A stretch of DNA of 25,442 nt from contig DATARH010000049.1 in the NCBI GenBank assembly GCA_036264235.1, positions 1 through 25,442 of the forward strand, read 5' to 3'. This DNA comes from DATARH01 sp036264235 (lineage in GTDB: Bacteria > Pseudomonadota > Alphaproteobacteria > ATCC43930 > CGMCC-115725). This document shows, in pieces, positions 7,663-16,880 of this stretch. The notes beneath the pieces were generated by a model that was given only the letters and a program-made list of their open reading frames with translations, made no database searches and was not told the DNA's origin. Within the stretch, counting starts at the first letter, position 1; each line of letters opens with the position of its first letter. Position numbers and translations under genes: made by a program.

Positions 7663-8256
7663 TTATTTCAGCGCGAAGGCGACCGCCACCGCCGCCAGCC
7701 CGAGCACGCTGACGATCGCGAATTGCCGCTCGAAGCGCTCGACCATCGCCATGACGCGCTCGCCGAACAGCACGATCGCGAGCCCGACCATCGCGAAATG
7801 CAGCGCCCGACCGAGCACCGTGGCGACCATGAACGCGACGGGGTCCATGCCCGCGACCCCGGCGCCGATCGCCGCCACCTTGAACGGGATCGGGGTGAAT
7901 GCCTTGGCGATGATGATCCATACGCCCCACACGGCGACCGCATTCTGGTAGGCGGCGAAGGCGTCGCGATAACCGTAGAAGTCGATCAGCGGCGCGCCGA
8001 TCAGATCCCAAAGCCCGTAGCCGATCAGATAGCCGAGGACAGCGCCAAGCGAGGAGGCGACGGTACCGATGACCAGCAGCCGCCGCAGCCGCTCCGGACG
8101 GAGCAGCGCCATCGGGACCAGCAGGATGTCGGGCGGGATCGGCAGGAACGAGCTGTCGGCGAAGGCAATCGCCGCCAGCGCCGCGGTGGCGCAGCGATGC
8201 CGGGCCAGCGTCGCGACGTGGCGCAGCCAGCCGCCGCGGGCCACGGAAAGGTTCAT
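7663..8256 (-). CDS. YqaA/DedA-like membrane protein (VTT/SNARE-associated domain)
   Basis: This is an integral inner-membrane protein of 197 residues from the ATG at 8256; an in-frame GTG at 8307 would give 214. I prefer 8256 because family members start 10-20 residues before the LARHR segment, though no good ribosome binding site separates the two. The DedA-superfamily pattern is clear: a re-entrant region AFADSSFLPIPPDILLVPMAL, a TM segment around SSLGAVLGYLIGYGLW, the second re-entrant FTPIPFKVAAIGAGVAGM and a hydrophobic C-terminal helix. Members of the wider superfamily act in lipid carrier recycling or membrane homeostasis, but YqaA-branch function is not settled. It is convergent with the BKACE gene, only 4 bp apart. 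Confidence 0.85.
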   Translation of the reverse strand: MNLSVARGGWLRHVATLARHRCATAALAAIAFADSSFLPIPPDILLVPMALLRPERLRRLLVIGTVASSLGAVLGYLIGYGLWDLIGAPLIDFYGYRDAFAAYQNAVAVWGVWIIIAKAFTPIPFKVAAIGAGVAGMDPVAFMVATVLGRALHFAMVGLAIVLFGERVMAMVERFERQFAIVSVLGLAAVAVAFALK

Positions 8257-8422
8257 CGGGTTTCTGCCATCGGGCCGGCCGCGGTCCGGAACATTCGCAA
8301 CATTCACGCAATCGTACAGGAGGGCCGGGGCACCAGCCAGCCCTCACGGCCTCGTGTAAACCCGAGATTAGGAAACCACTCCCCGAGGGCGTAGATTGGG
8401 CCGTCAGCTTAGGAGGACCACG

Positions 8423-8854
8423 ATGAAACAGCATTATGTTGTTGGTTCGCTCCTGGCATTCGCCGCCTGGACCCTGCAACCCGCCTCTTCAATGGCTCAG
8501 ATGGCGGCTCAGACGGCGCCAATCGCGACCGCCTTCGACGGCAATTATCAGGGTGCCTTGTCGCTGTCGGCGTCGGGCCTGTCGACGGACAATGCCTATC
8601 GCTCGAAATGCGTCGAGGGAAGACCTGCCACGATGACGATCCGCAACGGCGCGGTCTTCATCGAATACGCCAATTGGCGGGGGCACAAGCTGCATTACCG
8701 CGGCAGGGTCGATGCCGCCGGTGCGGTGAACGCGTATCACCGGAACGGTGACGGAACCACCGCCAACCTGACCGGCCGGATCAGCAACAACGTGCTGACC
8801 GGCAACATGCGGCGCGCCGACTGCGCCTATACGGCAACGCTGACCAGGATGTAA
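8423..8854 (+). CDS. Secreted protein of unknown function
   Basis: This encodes 143 residues from an ATG preceded by AGGAGG with 6-nt spacing; a longer frame from 8396 is unsupported. Residues 1-25 form a Sec signal peptide (LLAFAAWTLQPASSMA then QM), so the product should be periplasmic or extracellular. The mature region begins after an Ala/Thr-rich stretch with FDGNYQGALSLS, a pattern seen in small beta-rich periplasmic domains. Cys63 and Cys134 are the only cysteines and could form a disulfide linking the two ends. I do not recognise a named family. It is divergent from the YqaA-like gene and convergent with the FecR-domain gene 12 bp away. Confidence 0.78.
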   Translation: MKQHYVVGSLLAFAAWTLQPASSMAQMAAQTAPIATAFDGNYQGALSLSASGLSTDNAYRSKCVEGRPATMTIRNGAVFIEYANWRGHKLHYRGRVDAAGAVNAYHRNGDGTTANLTGRISNNVLTGNMRRADCAYTATLTRM

Positions 8855-8866
8855 TCGCGCAGACCG

Positions 8867-9508
8867 CTACGGCACGTCGGTCCGCGAAATGACTGCCTGA
8901 AACTCGGCCGGGCTCCACAGCCGGGCCGGCACCGGATCGCGGCCGGCCTCGAGCCGCGCGCCCCAGCGTGCCGGTATCGTCTCGCCGCGGCCGGTCGCTC
9001 TGCTGGTCATGCTGACGCTGCCGGTCAAGACCCCGACCTGCATCGCGCCGGCGGATGCCTCGATGAACCAATCGGTGCTGCGGGCGGCGGCGGCGCCGAC
9101 CGCGGTGGCGACCTCGAATGTCGCCGGTTGCCCCATCGGCGAGACGACCGCGCGCACCAGCCCTTGTGCCAGCGACAGGTTCGCGCTGACGCGTTGCCCG
9201 CCGGCATCGACGACGTAAGCGGAGATCGTGACCCGCGTGCCGGCGGCTACCGAAACGACGGAGCCGTCGGCCATCCGCAATTTCAATTTTCCGTCTGCGG
9301 GCACCTCAACCGTATCGGTCACCTGCACGGCCTGCCCGATCTTCAGCGGCACGCGCTGACCGCCGCTATCGACAAAGCAGGCGCCGCTAAGCCCGATCAC
9401 CGTGCCGGCCGGAGCGGCAATCGCCACCGCGCTCCACAACAGCAGCGCCGCGGCTGCAACGAGCGCGTGCCGCAGCAGACGCGCCAAGAGTCGTTGATCA
9501 TTGGACAT
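8867..9508 (-). CDS. FecR-domain periplasmic protein
   Basis: This is a 213-residue protein with a Sec-type leader (hydrophobic core HALVAAAALLLWSAVAIAAP) followed by a FecR-type domain: GTVIGLSGACFVDS, ADGKLKLRMADGSVVSVAAGTRVTI split over the usual beta-strands, and SLAQGLVRAVV. The C-terminal half (STDWFIEASAGAMQVGVLTGSVSM) continues the same fold. True FecR proteins are single-pass anti-sigma regulators paired with an ECF sigma factor; here there is no N-terminal cytoplasmic sigma-binding region and no sigma gene nearby, so this is probably a periplasmic structural or binding domain, not a FecR-type signal transducer. It is 12 bp downstream of the next gene on the same strand and probably co-transcribed with it. 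Confidence 0.85.
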   Translation of the reverse strand: MSNDQRLLARLLRHALVAAAALLLWSAVAIAAPAGTVIGLSGACFVDSGGQRVPLKIGQAVQVTDTVEVPADGKLKLRMADGSVVSVAAGTRVTISAYVVDAGGQRVSANLSLAQGLVRAVVSPMGQPATFEVATAVGAAAARSTDWFIEASAGAMQVGVLTGSVSMTSRATGRGETIPARWGARLEAGRDPVPARLWSPAEFQAVISRTDVP

Positions 9509-9520
9509 GGTACGATCCGA

Positions 9521-10441
9521 TTAAGGCGCCGAGAAAAGCGGGCGGCCGAGCGTGTCGGGCACCAGATAGTCGAGCGCGAGGTGCAGCTGCGCCGTCACGC
9601 CGACGCCGCGACCGGTCGCCCGGGTTGCCGGCACCAGCGCCTCGACCGCCAGTTCCCAGCCCTCCCCGGCATAGCTGACGCCCGGTGCGAACAGCGCGGT
9701 GGTTCGGGTTCCGAAGCTTTGGCCGGCCGGCGTGCTGAATAGAAACTCGGTGATCGGCGTCACGGTGCGCAGGACTTCCGGCAGATCGAGGGTCTGCACC
9801 TTCGATTGCAGGTACGGGATCGAATACTGCAGGGTGAGCCCGCCGACCGCCTGATCCGGGCGCGGCCGCGAATCGGCGGCCTGGTACCCGACAAAGCCGG
9901 TGATCGCCACCGGCCGCAGATAGCCGACATCGAGGTCGCCCAGCCCCTTGCCGAAAAAGATCTGCGGCGTCGTCGCGCCGGACGGGCTGGCGCCGACCCT
10001 CCGCGCACCGGTATCGCCGAATTCGCGGTCGAGGCCGAGGGTCAACAGGAATTCGTGCGGCAGGTCGAGAACCGTCAGGTATTTCACCGACATATCGAAA
10101 TTCTGCCAACCGTTGAGCGAGCCGCCACCGACCCTGCCGAGCTGGGTATAGGTTTCCTCGACGAAGACGCCGAGCCGGTCGGTGATCGTCTTGGCAAAGA
10201 CCATGTTGAGGTTTGTCTGATGGTCCGGCGTGCCGATGCCGCTCGGCGTCGAGGGAAGGTCCATCACATTGGTGTAGAACTCGTCGCCTGGCGAGATCTG
10301 CGGCAGCAGGATCGTCGCCGGGAACAGCCGGTCGCCGGCGGCCGTGTAGGCGAAGGCGGTCGAAGCGAGCGATCCGAACCCCAGAAGCACCGCCCATACG
10401 ATTGCGGCGGCCGCGGCCCGCCATCCCCTGCCCCGGCTCAT
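9521..10441 (-). CDS. Envelope protein of unknown function, possible outer-membrane beta-barrel
   Basis: From the ATG at 10441 this gives 306 residues with a clear Sec signal peptide (AAAAAIVWAVLLGFGSLASTAFA); the longer frame from 10597 would bury it, so I reject that start. The mature part is rich in alternating polar and hydrophobic residues and aromatic girdle-like positions (DEFYTNVMDLPS, HEFLLTLGLDREFGD, GGLTLQYSIPYL, WELAVEALVP, LHLALDYLVP), which resembles transporters of the phenol meta-pathway type and other small barrels. I do not recognise a specific family. The gene precedes the FecR-domain gene with 12-bp spacing, suggesting the two work together at the cell envelope (inference). 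Confidence 0.75.
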   Translation of the reverse strand: MSRGRGWRAAAAAIVWAVLLGFGSLASTAFAYTAAGDRLFPATILLPQISPGDEFYTNVMDLPSTPSGIGTPDHQTNLNMVFAKTITDRLGVFVEETYTQLGRVGGGSLNGWQNFDMSVKYLTVLDLPHEFLLTLGLDREFGDTGARRVGASPSGATTPQIFFGKGLGDLDVGYLRPVAITGFVGYQAADSRPRPDQAVGGLTLQYSIPYLQSKVQTLDLPEVLRTVTPITEFLFSTPAGQSFGTRTTALFAPGVSYAGEGWELAVEALVPATRATGRGVGVTAQLHLALDYLVPDTLGRPLFSAP

Positions 10442-10575
10442 CGGGCGCCGCGTCGGAGCCGTTGAAGGATTACAGAGCGAACTGCTGTCATGCGTCGGCC
10501 GTTGGGTGCCGGGAAAGCCGCGCCGATGGTATCGGCTAAAATGCCCGCCGGCCAGCCACTCCGGGCAAAAGGCAG

Positions 10576-10605
10576 CCCGACCGTTGCCTGTCTGCAACGG
10601 TCGGG
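10576..10605 (-). terminator. Intrinsic terminator of the tautomerase gene
   Basis: CCCGACCGTTGC at 10576-10587 and its exact complement GCAACGGTCGGG at 10594-10605 form a perfect 12-bp stem with a 6-nt loop. On the minus strand it begins 15 bp after the tautomerase stop codon and is followed by CTGCCTTTTG, a short T-rich tract. It also insulates the downstream envelope gene pair from tautomerase transcription. The T-tract is short, so efficiency may be moderate. Confidence 0.7.
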
Positions 10606-10619
10606 GCAGCTCGTCGGGA

Positions 10620-10841
10620 TCAGGAGCCTTCCGCCTGCACGGCTTTGACGTCGGCGGCGGTCATTCCCTTGCCGCCGATGCCCCACTCGCCGCTCGCGAC
10701 CTCATGGACCCGTACCCAGGGGAGGCCGCGCATCGCCTCGCCTTCGATCGCGACCATGCCGCCGGTCACCTTGCGAATCATCTCCTGCTTCTGCTCCCTG
10801 TCGAAGACGCCCTCGATCGGCTGAATATCGACCGGTGGCAT
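10620..10841 (-). CDS. Small tautomerase (4-oxalocrotonate tautomerase superfamily)
   Basis: The product is 73 residues starting MPPVDIQPIEG. After Met removal Pro is at the N-terminus, the general base of this superfamily, so the ATG at 10841 is the only start that gives a working enzyme; a longer frame reading to 11213 is rejected. The following VFDREQKQEMIRKVTGGMVAIEG is the usual helix, and PWVRVHEVASGEWGIGGKGM is the conserved second beta-strand and loop. Such proteins form hexamers or related oligomers and interconvert keto-enol isomers of aromatic breakdown products, though many have other activities. No Shine-Dalgarno is visible before the ATG; the sequence immediately upstream is the remnant of a regulator gene, see 10842-11003. 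Confidence 0.85.
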   Translation of the reverse strand: MPPVDIQPIEGVFDREQKQEMIRKVTGGMVAIEGEAMRGLPWVRVHEVASGEWGIGGKGMTAADVKAVQAEGS

Positions 10842-11003
10842 GATCTGCGGACGATGACCGAGATCTGGATGGGGTATAAGACCGTCGCCCGGGCGAAGGC
10901 GAAGAACCGGCTGGTCGTCACCGGCAGCCGGAAACTCGAAACGCACCTGCAAACCTGGCTCGGCCTGAGCCCGTTCGCGAAATTCGAGAACGCGGTGGCC
11001 TGA
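10842..11003 (+). pseudogene. 3' remnant of an HxlR-type regulator
   Basis: The frame from 10842 to a TGA at 11003 reads DLRTMTEIWMGYKTVARAK and ends THLQTWLGLSPFAKFENAVA. From memory this matches the end of the SCP2-like C-terminal domain of HxlR-family transcription regulators (typical pattern D-LR-LTEIWMGD and WLGLSPFA). Those proteins are over 200 residues long; here only about 53 codons remain. The upstream part of the open frame is antisense to the tautomerase gene and does not contain a winged-helix domain. The break lies at the base next to the tautomerase start codon. I infer deletion or replacement of the 5' portion of the gene. Confidence 0.6.
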
Positions 11004-11085
11004 GGCGCGCCGGCGGCGCGGGCAGTATCCGAAAGCCGAATTTCGGTTCAGAGTGTGTCCCGACCTTGGCTGGCAGGAGGAGCCG

Positions 11086-12306
11086 ATGGACATGATCGCC
11101 CCCGAGACGCGCTTGCCGTTCGACGTCGAGGCGCAGCCGGTCGTGCAGGCGGCGAAGGCCATCCGGCCGAGCTTGCGTCGGTACAAAGATGAGATCGAGC
11201 GCGAGCAGCGCATGCCGCCGGCGCTCGCCGAGGAGATGCGCGAGGCCGGCTTCTACCGGCTGCTGATCCCGCGCGCCTATGGCGGGCTCGAGTCCGATCC
11301 GCTGACTTATCTGCGCGTCGGCGAGCTGCTCGCCGAGGGTTGCGGTTCGGTCGGCTGGAACATTGCCAATAATTCGATCGGTCAACTGATCGTGCTCGGC
11401 TTACCGCAGGGGGGCACGGACGAGATTTACGGGGGCGGCCCCGTCAACCTCGCCGGCACCGCAGTGCAGGGCGGCGGCAAGGCAGTGGCTGTCGAAGGCG
11501 GCTACCGCGTCACCGGCCGCTGGCAATTCGGCAGCGGCTGCAACGAGGCCGTGTGGATGCTCGGCAGCTTCCAGATCATCGAAAACGGCGAGCCGGTCGC
11601 CCGGTCTGACGGGACCGGCAGTTATTGGCGCGCTGTCTTCAAGCGTTCCGAGGTCGAGATCGTACCCGGCAGCTGGGATGTCACCGGGCTGCGGGGCACC
11701 GGCAGCTTCGACTGGACGGTGACGGACGTGTTCCTGCCCAAGCGGCGGGTGATGCTCCATGCCGGTGCGCCGCTCGACAACCAGTGGAACCGTTGGCCGG
11801 GCACGACCTATCAGCTGCCGGCGCAAGCCTGGGTCGGGCCGCATCACAGCTCGGTGATCACCGGCATCGCGCGCGCCGGCATCGAGGCGCTGATCGAGCT
11901 CGCCGGCGGCAAGCAGCCGCGCGGCCGGCCCGCCGGGCTGTTATGCGAGAGCCCGCAGGTGCAGGATGCGGTCGGCCGCGCCGACACCATCCTCGAAGCC
12001 GGGCGCAGCCACCGCACGGCGATGATCACGGCCCTGTGGAACACGATCGCTGCGGGCGGTGAGACGACACTCGAACAGCGTTCGCGCTGCCGGCTGGCCG
12101 CCAGCTACGCCGCCGACTGTGCCCGCGAGGCGATGGATTTGATGTATCGGCTCGGCGGCAGCACCTCGTTCAAGCGCGACAGCCGCCTCGCCGAATGCTG
12201 GCGCGACCTGCATACGGTCGGCCAGACGGTGACGCTGGCGCCGGAATGGTACCCGATCGGCGGCCGCGTCTATCTCGGCATGGACCCCGGCTCGCGCATG
12301 CGCTGA
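11086..12306 (+). CDS. Flavin-dependent monooxygenase / acyl-CoA dehydrogenase-like protein
   Basis: The ATG at 11086 follows AGGAGGAGCCG, a strong ribosome binding site, and gives 406 residues. The protein has the acyl-CoA dehydrogenase fold: an N-terminal helical domain with MREAGFYRLLIPRAYGG, a beta-domain with GGYRVTGRWQFGSGC and GLRGTGSFDWTVTDVFLP, and a helical C-terminal domain. The GLRGTGS-VTDVFLP pattern and the absence of a clear catalytic Glu context point to the group D flavin monooxygenase branch (HpaB/HsaA-like), which hydroxylates aromatic substrates using FMNH2 or FADH2 supplied by a separate reductase. No reductase gene is adjacent, so substrate and partner are unknown. It follows the regulator remnant by 82 bp. 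Confidence 0.85.
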   Translation: MDMIAPETRLPFDVEAQPVVQAAKAIRPSLRRYKDEIEREQRMPPALAEEMREAGFYRLLIPRAYGGLESDPLTYLRVGELLAEGCGSVGWNIANNSIGQLIVLGLPQGGTDEIYGGGPVNLAGTAVQGGGKAVAVEGGYRVTGRWQFGSGCNEAVWMLGSFQIIENGEPVARSDGTGSYWRAVFKRSEVEIVPGSWDVTGLRGTGSFDWTVTDVFLPKRRVMLHAGAPLDNQWNRWPGTTYQLPAQAWVGPHHSSVITGIARAGIEALIELAGGKQPRGRPAGLLCESPQVQDAVGRADTILEAGRSHRTAMITALWNTIAAGGETTLEQRSRCRLAASYAADCAREAMDLMYRLGGSTSFKRDSRLAECWRDLHTVGQTVTLAPEWYPIGGRVYLGMDPGSRMR

Positions 12307-12319
12307 TCCCGGCGGCGCA

Positions 12320-12940
12320 TCAGGCCAAGCCGCCCTGCGCCGCGATGAAATCGACGATGCGGTCGACGCCGTCACCGGCTTTCAAATTGGTGAAGACGAA
12401 TGGGCGCTCGCCGCGCATGCGCTTGGCATCACGATCCATGACGTCGAGGCTGGCGCCGACCAGCGGCGCGAGGTCGGTTTTGTTGATGACGAGAAGATCG
12501 GAGCGGGTGATGCCGGGTCCGCCCTTGCGCGGGATCTTGTCGCCGGCCGCGACGTCGATGACATAGATCGTCAAGTCCGCGAGTTCCGGCGAGAAGGTGG
12601 CGGCGAGATTGTCGCCGCCGGATTCGATCAGCACGAGATCGACCGAAGGGAAGAGCCGTGTCATCTCGGCGACTGCGGCGAGGTTGATCGAGGCGTCTTC
12701 GCGGATCGCGGTATGCGGGCAGCCGCCGGTCTCGACGCCGCGAATGCGCTCGGGCGGCAGCGCGCCGCTGCGGGTCAGGAACTCGGCGTCCTCTCGGGTA
12801 TAGATATCGTTGGTGATTGCGACGAGGTCCCACCGGCCGCGCATCCGCTTGCACAGCCAATCCATCAGCGCCGTCTTACCGGAGCCGACCGGGCCGCCGA
12901 TGCCGATGCGCAGCGGCTCGCGGGGTGCGGTGGATGTCAT
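12320..12940 (-). CDS. ureG: Urease accessory GTPase UreG
   Basis: This is 206 residues, the normal UreG length. UreG is a SIMIBI GTPase that carries nickel and drives its insertion into urease within the UreDFG complex. The P-loop GPVGSGKT is at residues 16-23, the nickel-binding CPH motif at 74-76 (TGGCPHTAIREDAS), ESGGDNL around 106-112 and the guanine-specificity NKTD at 153-156. The start at 12940 overlaps the ureF stop by 4 bp (ATGA), a sign of coupled translation; a frame extending to 13252 is a shadow of ureF. It is the last gene of the urease block and is convergent with the flavin monooxygenase gene, 13 bp away. Confidence 0.97.
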   Translation of the reverse strand: MTSTAPREPLRIGIGGPVGSGKTALMDWLCKRMRGRWDLVAITNDIYTREDAEFLTRSGALPPERIRGVETGGCPHTAIREDASINLAAVAEMTRLFPSVDLVLIESGGDNLAATFSPELADLTIYVIDVAAGDKIPRKGGPGITRSDLLVINKTDLAPLVGASLDVMDRDAKRMRGERPFVFTNLKAGDGVDRIVDFIAAQGGLA

Positions 12941-13632
12941 GAGCGGAACAGCCTCGTGTACTGCGTCTCGTGCGCCATCGACGCGAGGTCGGCGGCGAAC
13001 GTCGCACTGCCGAACTGGTCCGGGTCGCGGGTCGTCGTCTCCGTCACCGCCACCGTGATCGGCGCTTCGAGAGCCGCCAAAATGCGCTGGCCGCCGGTCT
13101 GTCCGACGATCCCGAGCCGGATGCCTGCGGATACGAGATTGGCGGTGAAGGCCTGCAGATAGGCGAGCAGGGCGTCTTCGAGCGCCACTCCGGCACCCGC
13201 CGCTGTCGCGCCGAACGCAGCGGCGTGACAGATATCGCCGCCAGTGTCCCAATCGGCAACAAATGGCTCCGGCCAGGCCGCACGGCAGGTGTTGAGAAAG
13301 GCTGTGCCTTGCTGACCGGATTCGAGTGAGAGCTCGGCAGTCGAGCGATACGCAATGCCGCGGCGATTCACCTCTGCCAGCGCCGCATCGTCACCGCTCC
13401 GCGCCACGCGATGGGCATCACGCAGGATATCTGCGTCGATGCGGCCGCTACCGCGCAACACGATCGCGGCGACCCATTGCTGCAGTGTGTCCCGGTCCTT
13501 TATTGCGCCGCTTGCCGCGGCGGCTTCGAGCCCGTGCGAATAGCTGAAGGCGCCGATCGGAAACGCCGGCGACGACCACGCCAGCAGGCGGTATAGGCCC
13601 GTGGTCACGGCTTGCTCAGTGCTCGTGGTCAT
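12937..13632 (-). CDS. ureF: Urease accessory protein UreF
   Basis: From ATG 13632 the product is 231 residues; an upstream in-frame ATG at 13653 would add seven (MPAPRRR) and overlap ureE further. I prefer 13632 by comparison with family starts, although no strong ribosome binding site favours either. UreF bridges UreD and UreG and works as a channel and GTPase modulator during urease activation. The signature LYRLLAWSSPAFPIGAFSYSHGLE is at the N-terminus, and the conserved C-terminal helices end with ASMAHETQYTRLFRS. Gene overlaps on both sides (with ureE upstream and ureG downstream) indicate a tight operon. Confidence 0.95.
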   Translation of the reverse strand: MTTSTEQAVTTGLYRLLAWSSPAFPIGAFSYSHGLEAAAASGAIKDRDTLQQWVAAIVLRGSGRIDADILRDAHRVARSGDDAALAEVNRRGIAYRSTAELSLESGQQGTAFLNTCRAAWPEPFVADWDTGGDICHAAAFGATAAGAGVALEDALLAYLQAFTANLVSAGIRLGIVGQTGGQRILAALEAPITVAVTETTTRDPDQFGSATFAADLASMAHETQYTRLFRS

Positions 13633-14074
13633 GCGCCTGCGCGGCGCCGGCATAGGCGCCGATCTCCGGATCGAACGGTGAATTATGCCGAGTGATTTCG
13701 CCGCCCAGTCCCGTCACCATCTCGGCGATGACATGATCGTCGCGGATGCGCAGCCGGTCTTCAATCACCTGCAGCGGCAAATGACGGTTGCCGAGGTGCC
13801 AGGCGATCCGCAGCAGGTCGGTTGGCGGGGCGGCGATCTCGATCACCGGCTCCGCCGCGGCGTTCACCCGAAGATAGCCGCCATCGTCGAGTTCGAGCCC
13901 ATCGCCATCGGTAAGCCGGTGCGCCCGCGCCAAATCGAGCAGGAACGGCTTACCGGCATCGCTGACCAGCCGGATGCGGCGACGGTGACGGTCGAGATAG
14001 GCAAGCGTCACCGCATCCTGCGCCGCCTCTTCGGGCCAGGCTCCGCGCCGATGCACCGCAATCGCCCGCCGCAT
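13616..14074 (-). CDS. ureE: Urease accessory nickel-binding protein UreE
   Basis: This is 152 residues from ATG 14074; the frame continues upstream to 14251 but that part lies inside the methyltransferase gene. UreE is the dimeric metallochaperone that delivers nickel to UreG. It has the N-terminal peptide-binding domain and the C-terminal metal-binding domain with AWHLGNRHLPLQV (His98 being the conserved interface nickel ligand) and EITRHNSPFDPEIGAY. The tail HDHEH provides three more histidines, a short version of the His-rich tail found in many UreE proteins. Its ATG overlaps the methyltransferase TGA by one base (TGATG), so it is probably translated by re-initiation. Confidence 0.95.
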   Translation of the reverse strand: MRRAIAVHRRGAWPEEAAQDAVTLAYLDRHRRRIRLVSDAGKPFLLDLARAHRLTDGDGLELDDGGYLRVNAAAEPVIEIAAPPTDLLRIAWHLGNRHLPLQVIEDRLRIRDDHVIAEMVTGLGGEITRHNSPFDPEIGAYAGAAQAHDHEH

Positions 14075-14829
14075 CAGCAAACCTGCTTCGAAAACAGGAA
14101 CCAATCGATTTCTTCTGTTACCGGCTTCGTGGGATCGACCACGGCGCGATGGGCGTTCAGCGCTGCAATGCCGCGCTCGAATTCCGCATCGGTGATACGC
14201 GCCAGGAATGAATCGGCGCGCGTCGCGGATTTGTCGACAAAACTTTGCCAATCGGGCGCGGTCGTCTGCGTGACAATCTCATGCACCACCGGCACGAGCC
14301 CGGCGAGAGCAAACCTTTCCCGAATCTCGCTCCGCGTCGGCAGGTGCGACTCGATCAGCGACCCGATCGCGGGAAAGAAGTGACGGTGCGGGAAGTCGGA
14401 CTCGCGCGTGCCGTTGCGAATGCAGACATGACCCCCATGCCGCAGCACGCGCCCGCACTCCTCGGCCACGGCCAGAGGGTCCGTCAAATGATGGTAGACC
14501 ATCGACATGAAGATGAGGTCGGCGCTGCCGTCGGCCAGCGGCAACGCCTCGGCGGAGGCTCGCTGCAGCAGGACCGCACCGCTCGGCGGCTTGCGACGGG
14601 CCTCGTCGAGCATCTTCTGCGACGGCTCGATAGCGATGATCCTTGCATCGAAATGCGCCGCCAGCAGTTCCGAAAATCGCCCCGTCCCGCAGCCGAGATC
14701 GACGACCACCGAAACCTGTTTGCGATCGATATGGCTTTCAAGAAAGCTGCGCCACTGCAGAACCGCCTCCTTCGTCAAGGCGCGACCTACATCATATTTG
14801 GCGGCAATTTCGGTGGAATCGTAATCCAT
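14074..14829 (-). CDS. Class I SAM-dependent methyltransferase inside the urease operon
   Basis: This is a 251-residue protein with a clear SAM-binding core: VVDLGCGTG at residues 42-50, IIAIEPS for the ribose-binding acidic residue, SADLIFMSMVYHHL and VLRHGGHVCIRNG. The C-terminal half (RERFALAGLVPVVHEIV and ITDAEFERGIAALN) resembles Methyltransf_11/25 proteins. It is not a known urease accessory protein. It is fully packed into the operon: 20 bp after ureC and overlapping ureE by one base. Hand counts on three 60-base lines inside it give 53-58% GC, compared with 62-78% for two lines in ureC, suggesting a separate origin. Substrate unknown; urease maturation, a urea-producing side pathway or a bystander role are all possible. 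Confidence 0.88.
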   Translation of the reverse strand: MDYDSTEIAAKYDVGRALTKEAVLQWRSFLESHIDRKQVSVVVDLGCGTGRFSELLAAHFDARIIAIEPSQKMLDEARRKPPSGAVLLQRASAEALPLADGSADLIFMSMVYHHLTDPLAVAEECGRVLRHGGHVCIRNGTRESDFPHRHFFPAIGSLIESHLPTRSEIRERFALAGLVPVVHEIVTQTTAPDWQSFVDKSATRADSFLARITDAEFERGIAALNAHRAVVDPTKPVTEEIDWFLFSKQVC

Positions 14830-14849
14830 TGCGGGACCTGGTCAGAAAC

Positions 14850-16559
<1,710 letters not shown>

Positions 16560-16564
16560 CGGTG

Positions 16565-16873
16565 TCAGTCCAGCGCGCCGTTGACGCGGCCCTGAAAGCC
16601 GACCACGCGCCGCGCCCCGCCATAGGCGACGAGCCGCACCTCGCGGCTCTGGCCCGGCTCGAACCGGGTCGCGGTGCCGGCCGGGATGTCGAGACGGAAG
16701 CCGCGGGTCTTGTCGCGGTCGAACTGCAGCGCCTGATTGGTTTCGTAGAAATGGTAGTGCGAGCCGACCTGGATCGGCCGGTCGCCGGTGTTGGCGACGG
16801 TCAGCGTCACCGTCGGCCTCCCGGCGTTCAGCTCGACGTCGCCATCACTGACAAACACTTCACCGGGTATCAT
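16565..16873 (-). CDS. ureB: Urease beta subunit
   Basis: This is a 102-residue beta subunit beginning MIPGEVFVSDGDVELNAGRPT, with the conserved VANTGDRPIQVGSHYHFYE and GFRLDIPAGTATRFEPGQ; it ends VVGFQGRVNGALD. It is a structural subunit of the trimeric (UreA-UreB-UreC)3 urease. It is separate from UreA, as is normal in Proteobacteria and unlike the fused form of Helicobacter. It starts 7 bp after the ureA stop and ends 5 bp before ureC, so translation is probably coupled. Confidence 0.97.
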   Translation of the reverse strand: MIPGEVFVSDGDVELNAGRPTVTLTVANTGDRPIQVGSHYHFYETNQALQFDRDKTRGFRLDIPAGTATRFEPGQSREVRLVAYGGARRVVGFQGRVNGALD

Positions 16874-16880
16874 GCTCTCG

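Noticed and set aside
10842..11213. Extended N-terminus of the tautomerase frame
   Set aside because: It would remove the N-terminal proline needed for tautomerase chemistry and run through the regulator remnant and the start of the flavin monooxygenase gene.
12941..13252. Long upstream extension of ureG
   Set aside because: This part is antiparallel in frame to ureF coding sequence and precedes the canonical UreG start, which overlaps the ureF stop by 4 bp.
14075..14251. Long upstream extension of ureE
   Set aside because: It lies inside the methyltransferase gene in another frame, and the family start MRRAIAVHRR at 14074 fits the 1-bp overlap arrangement.
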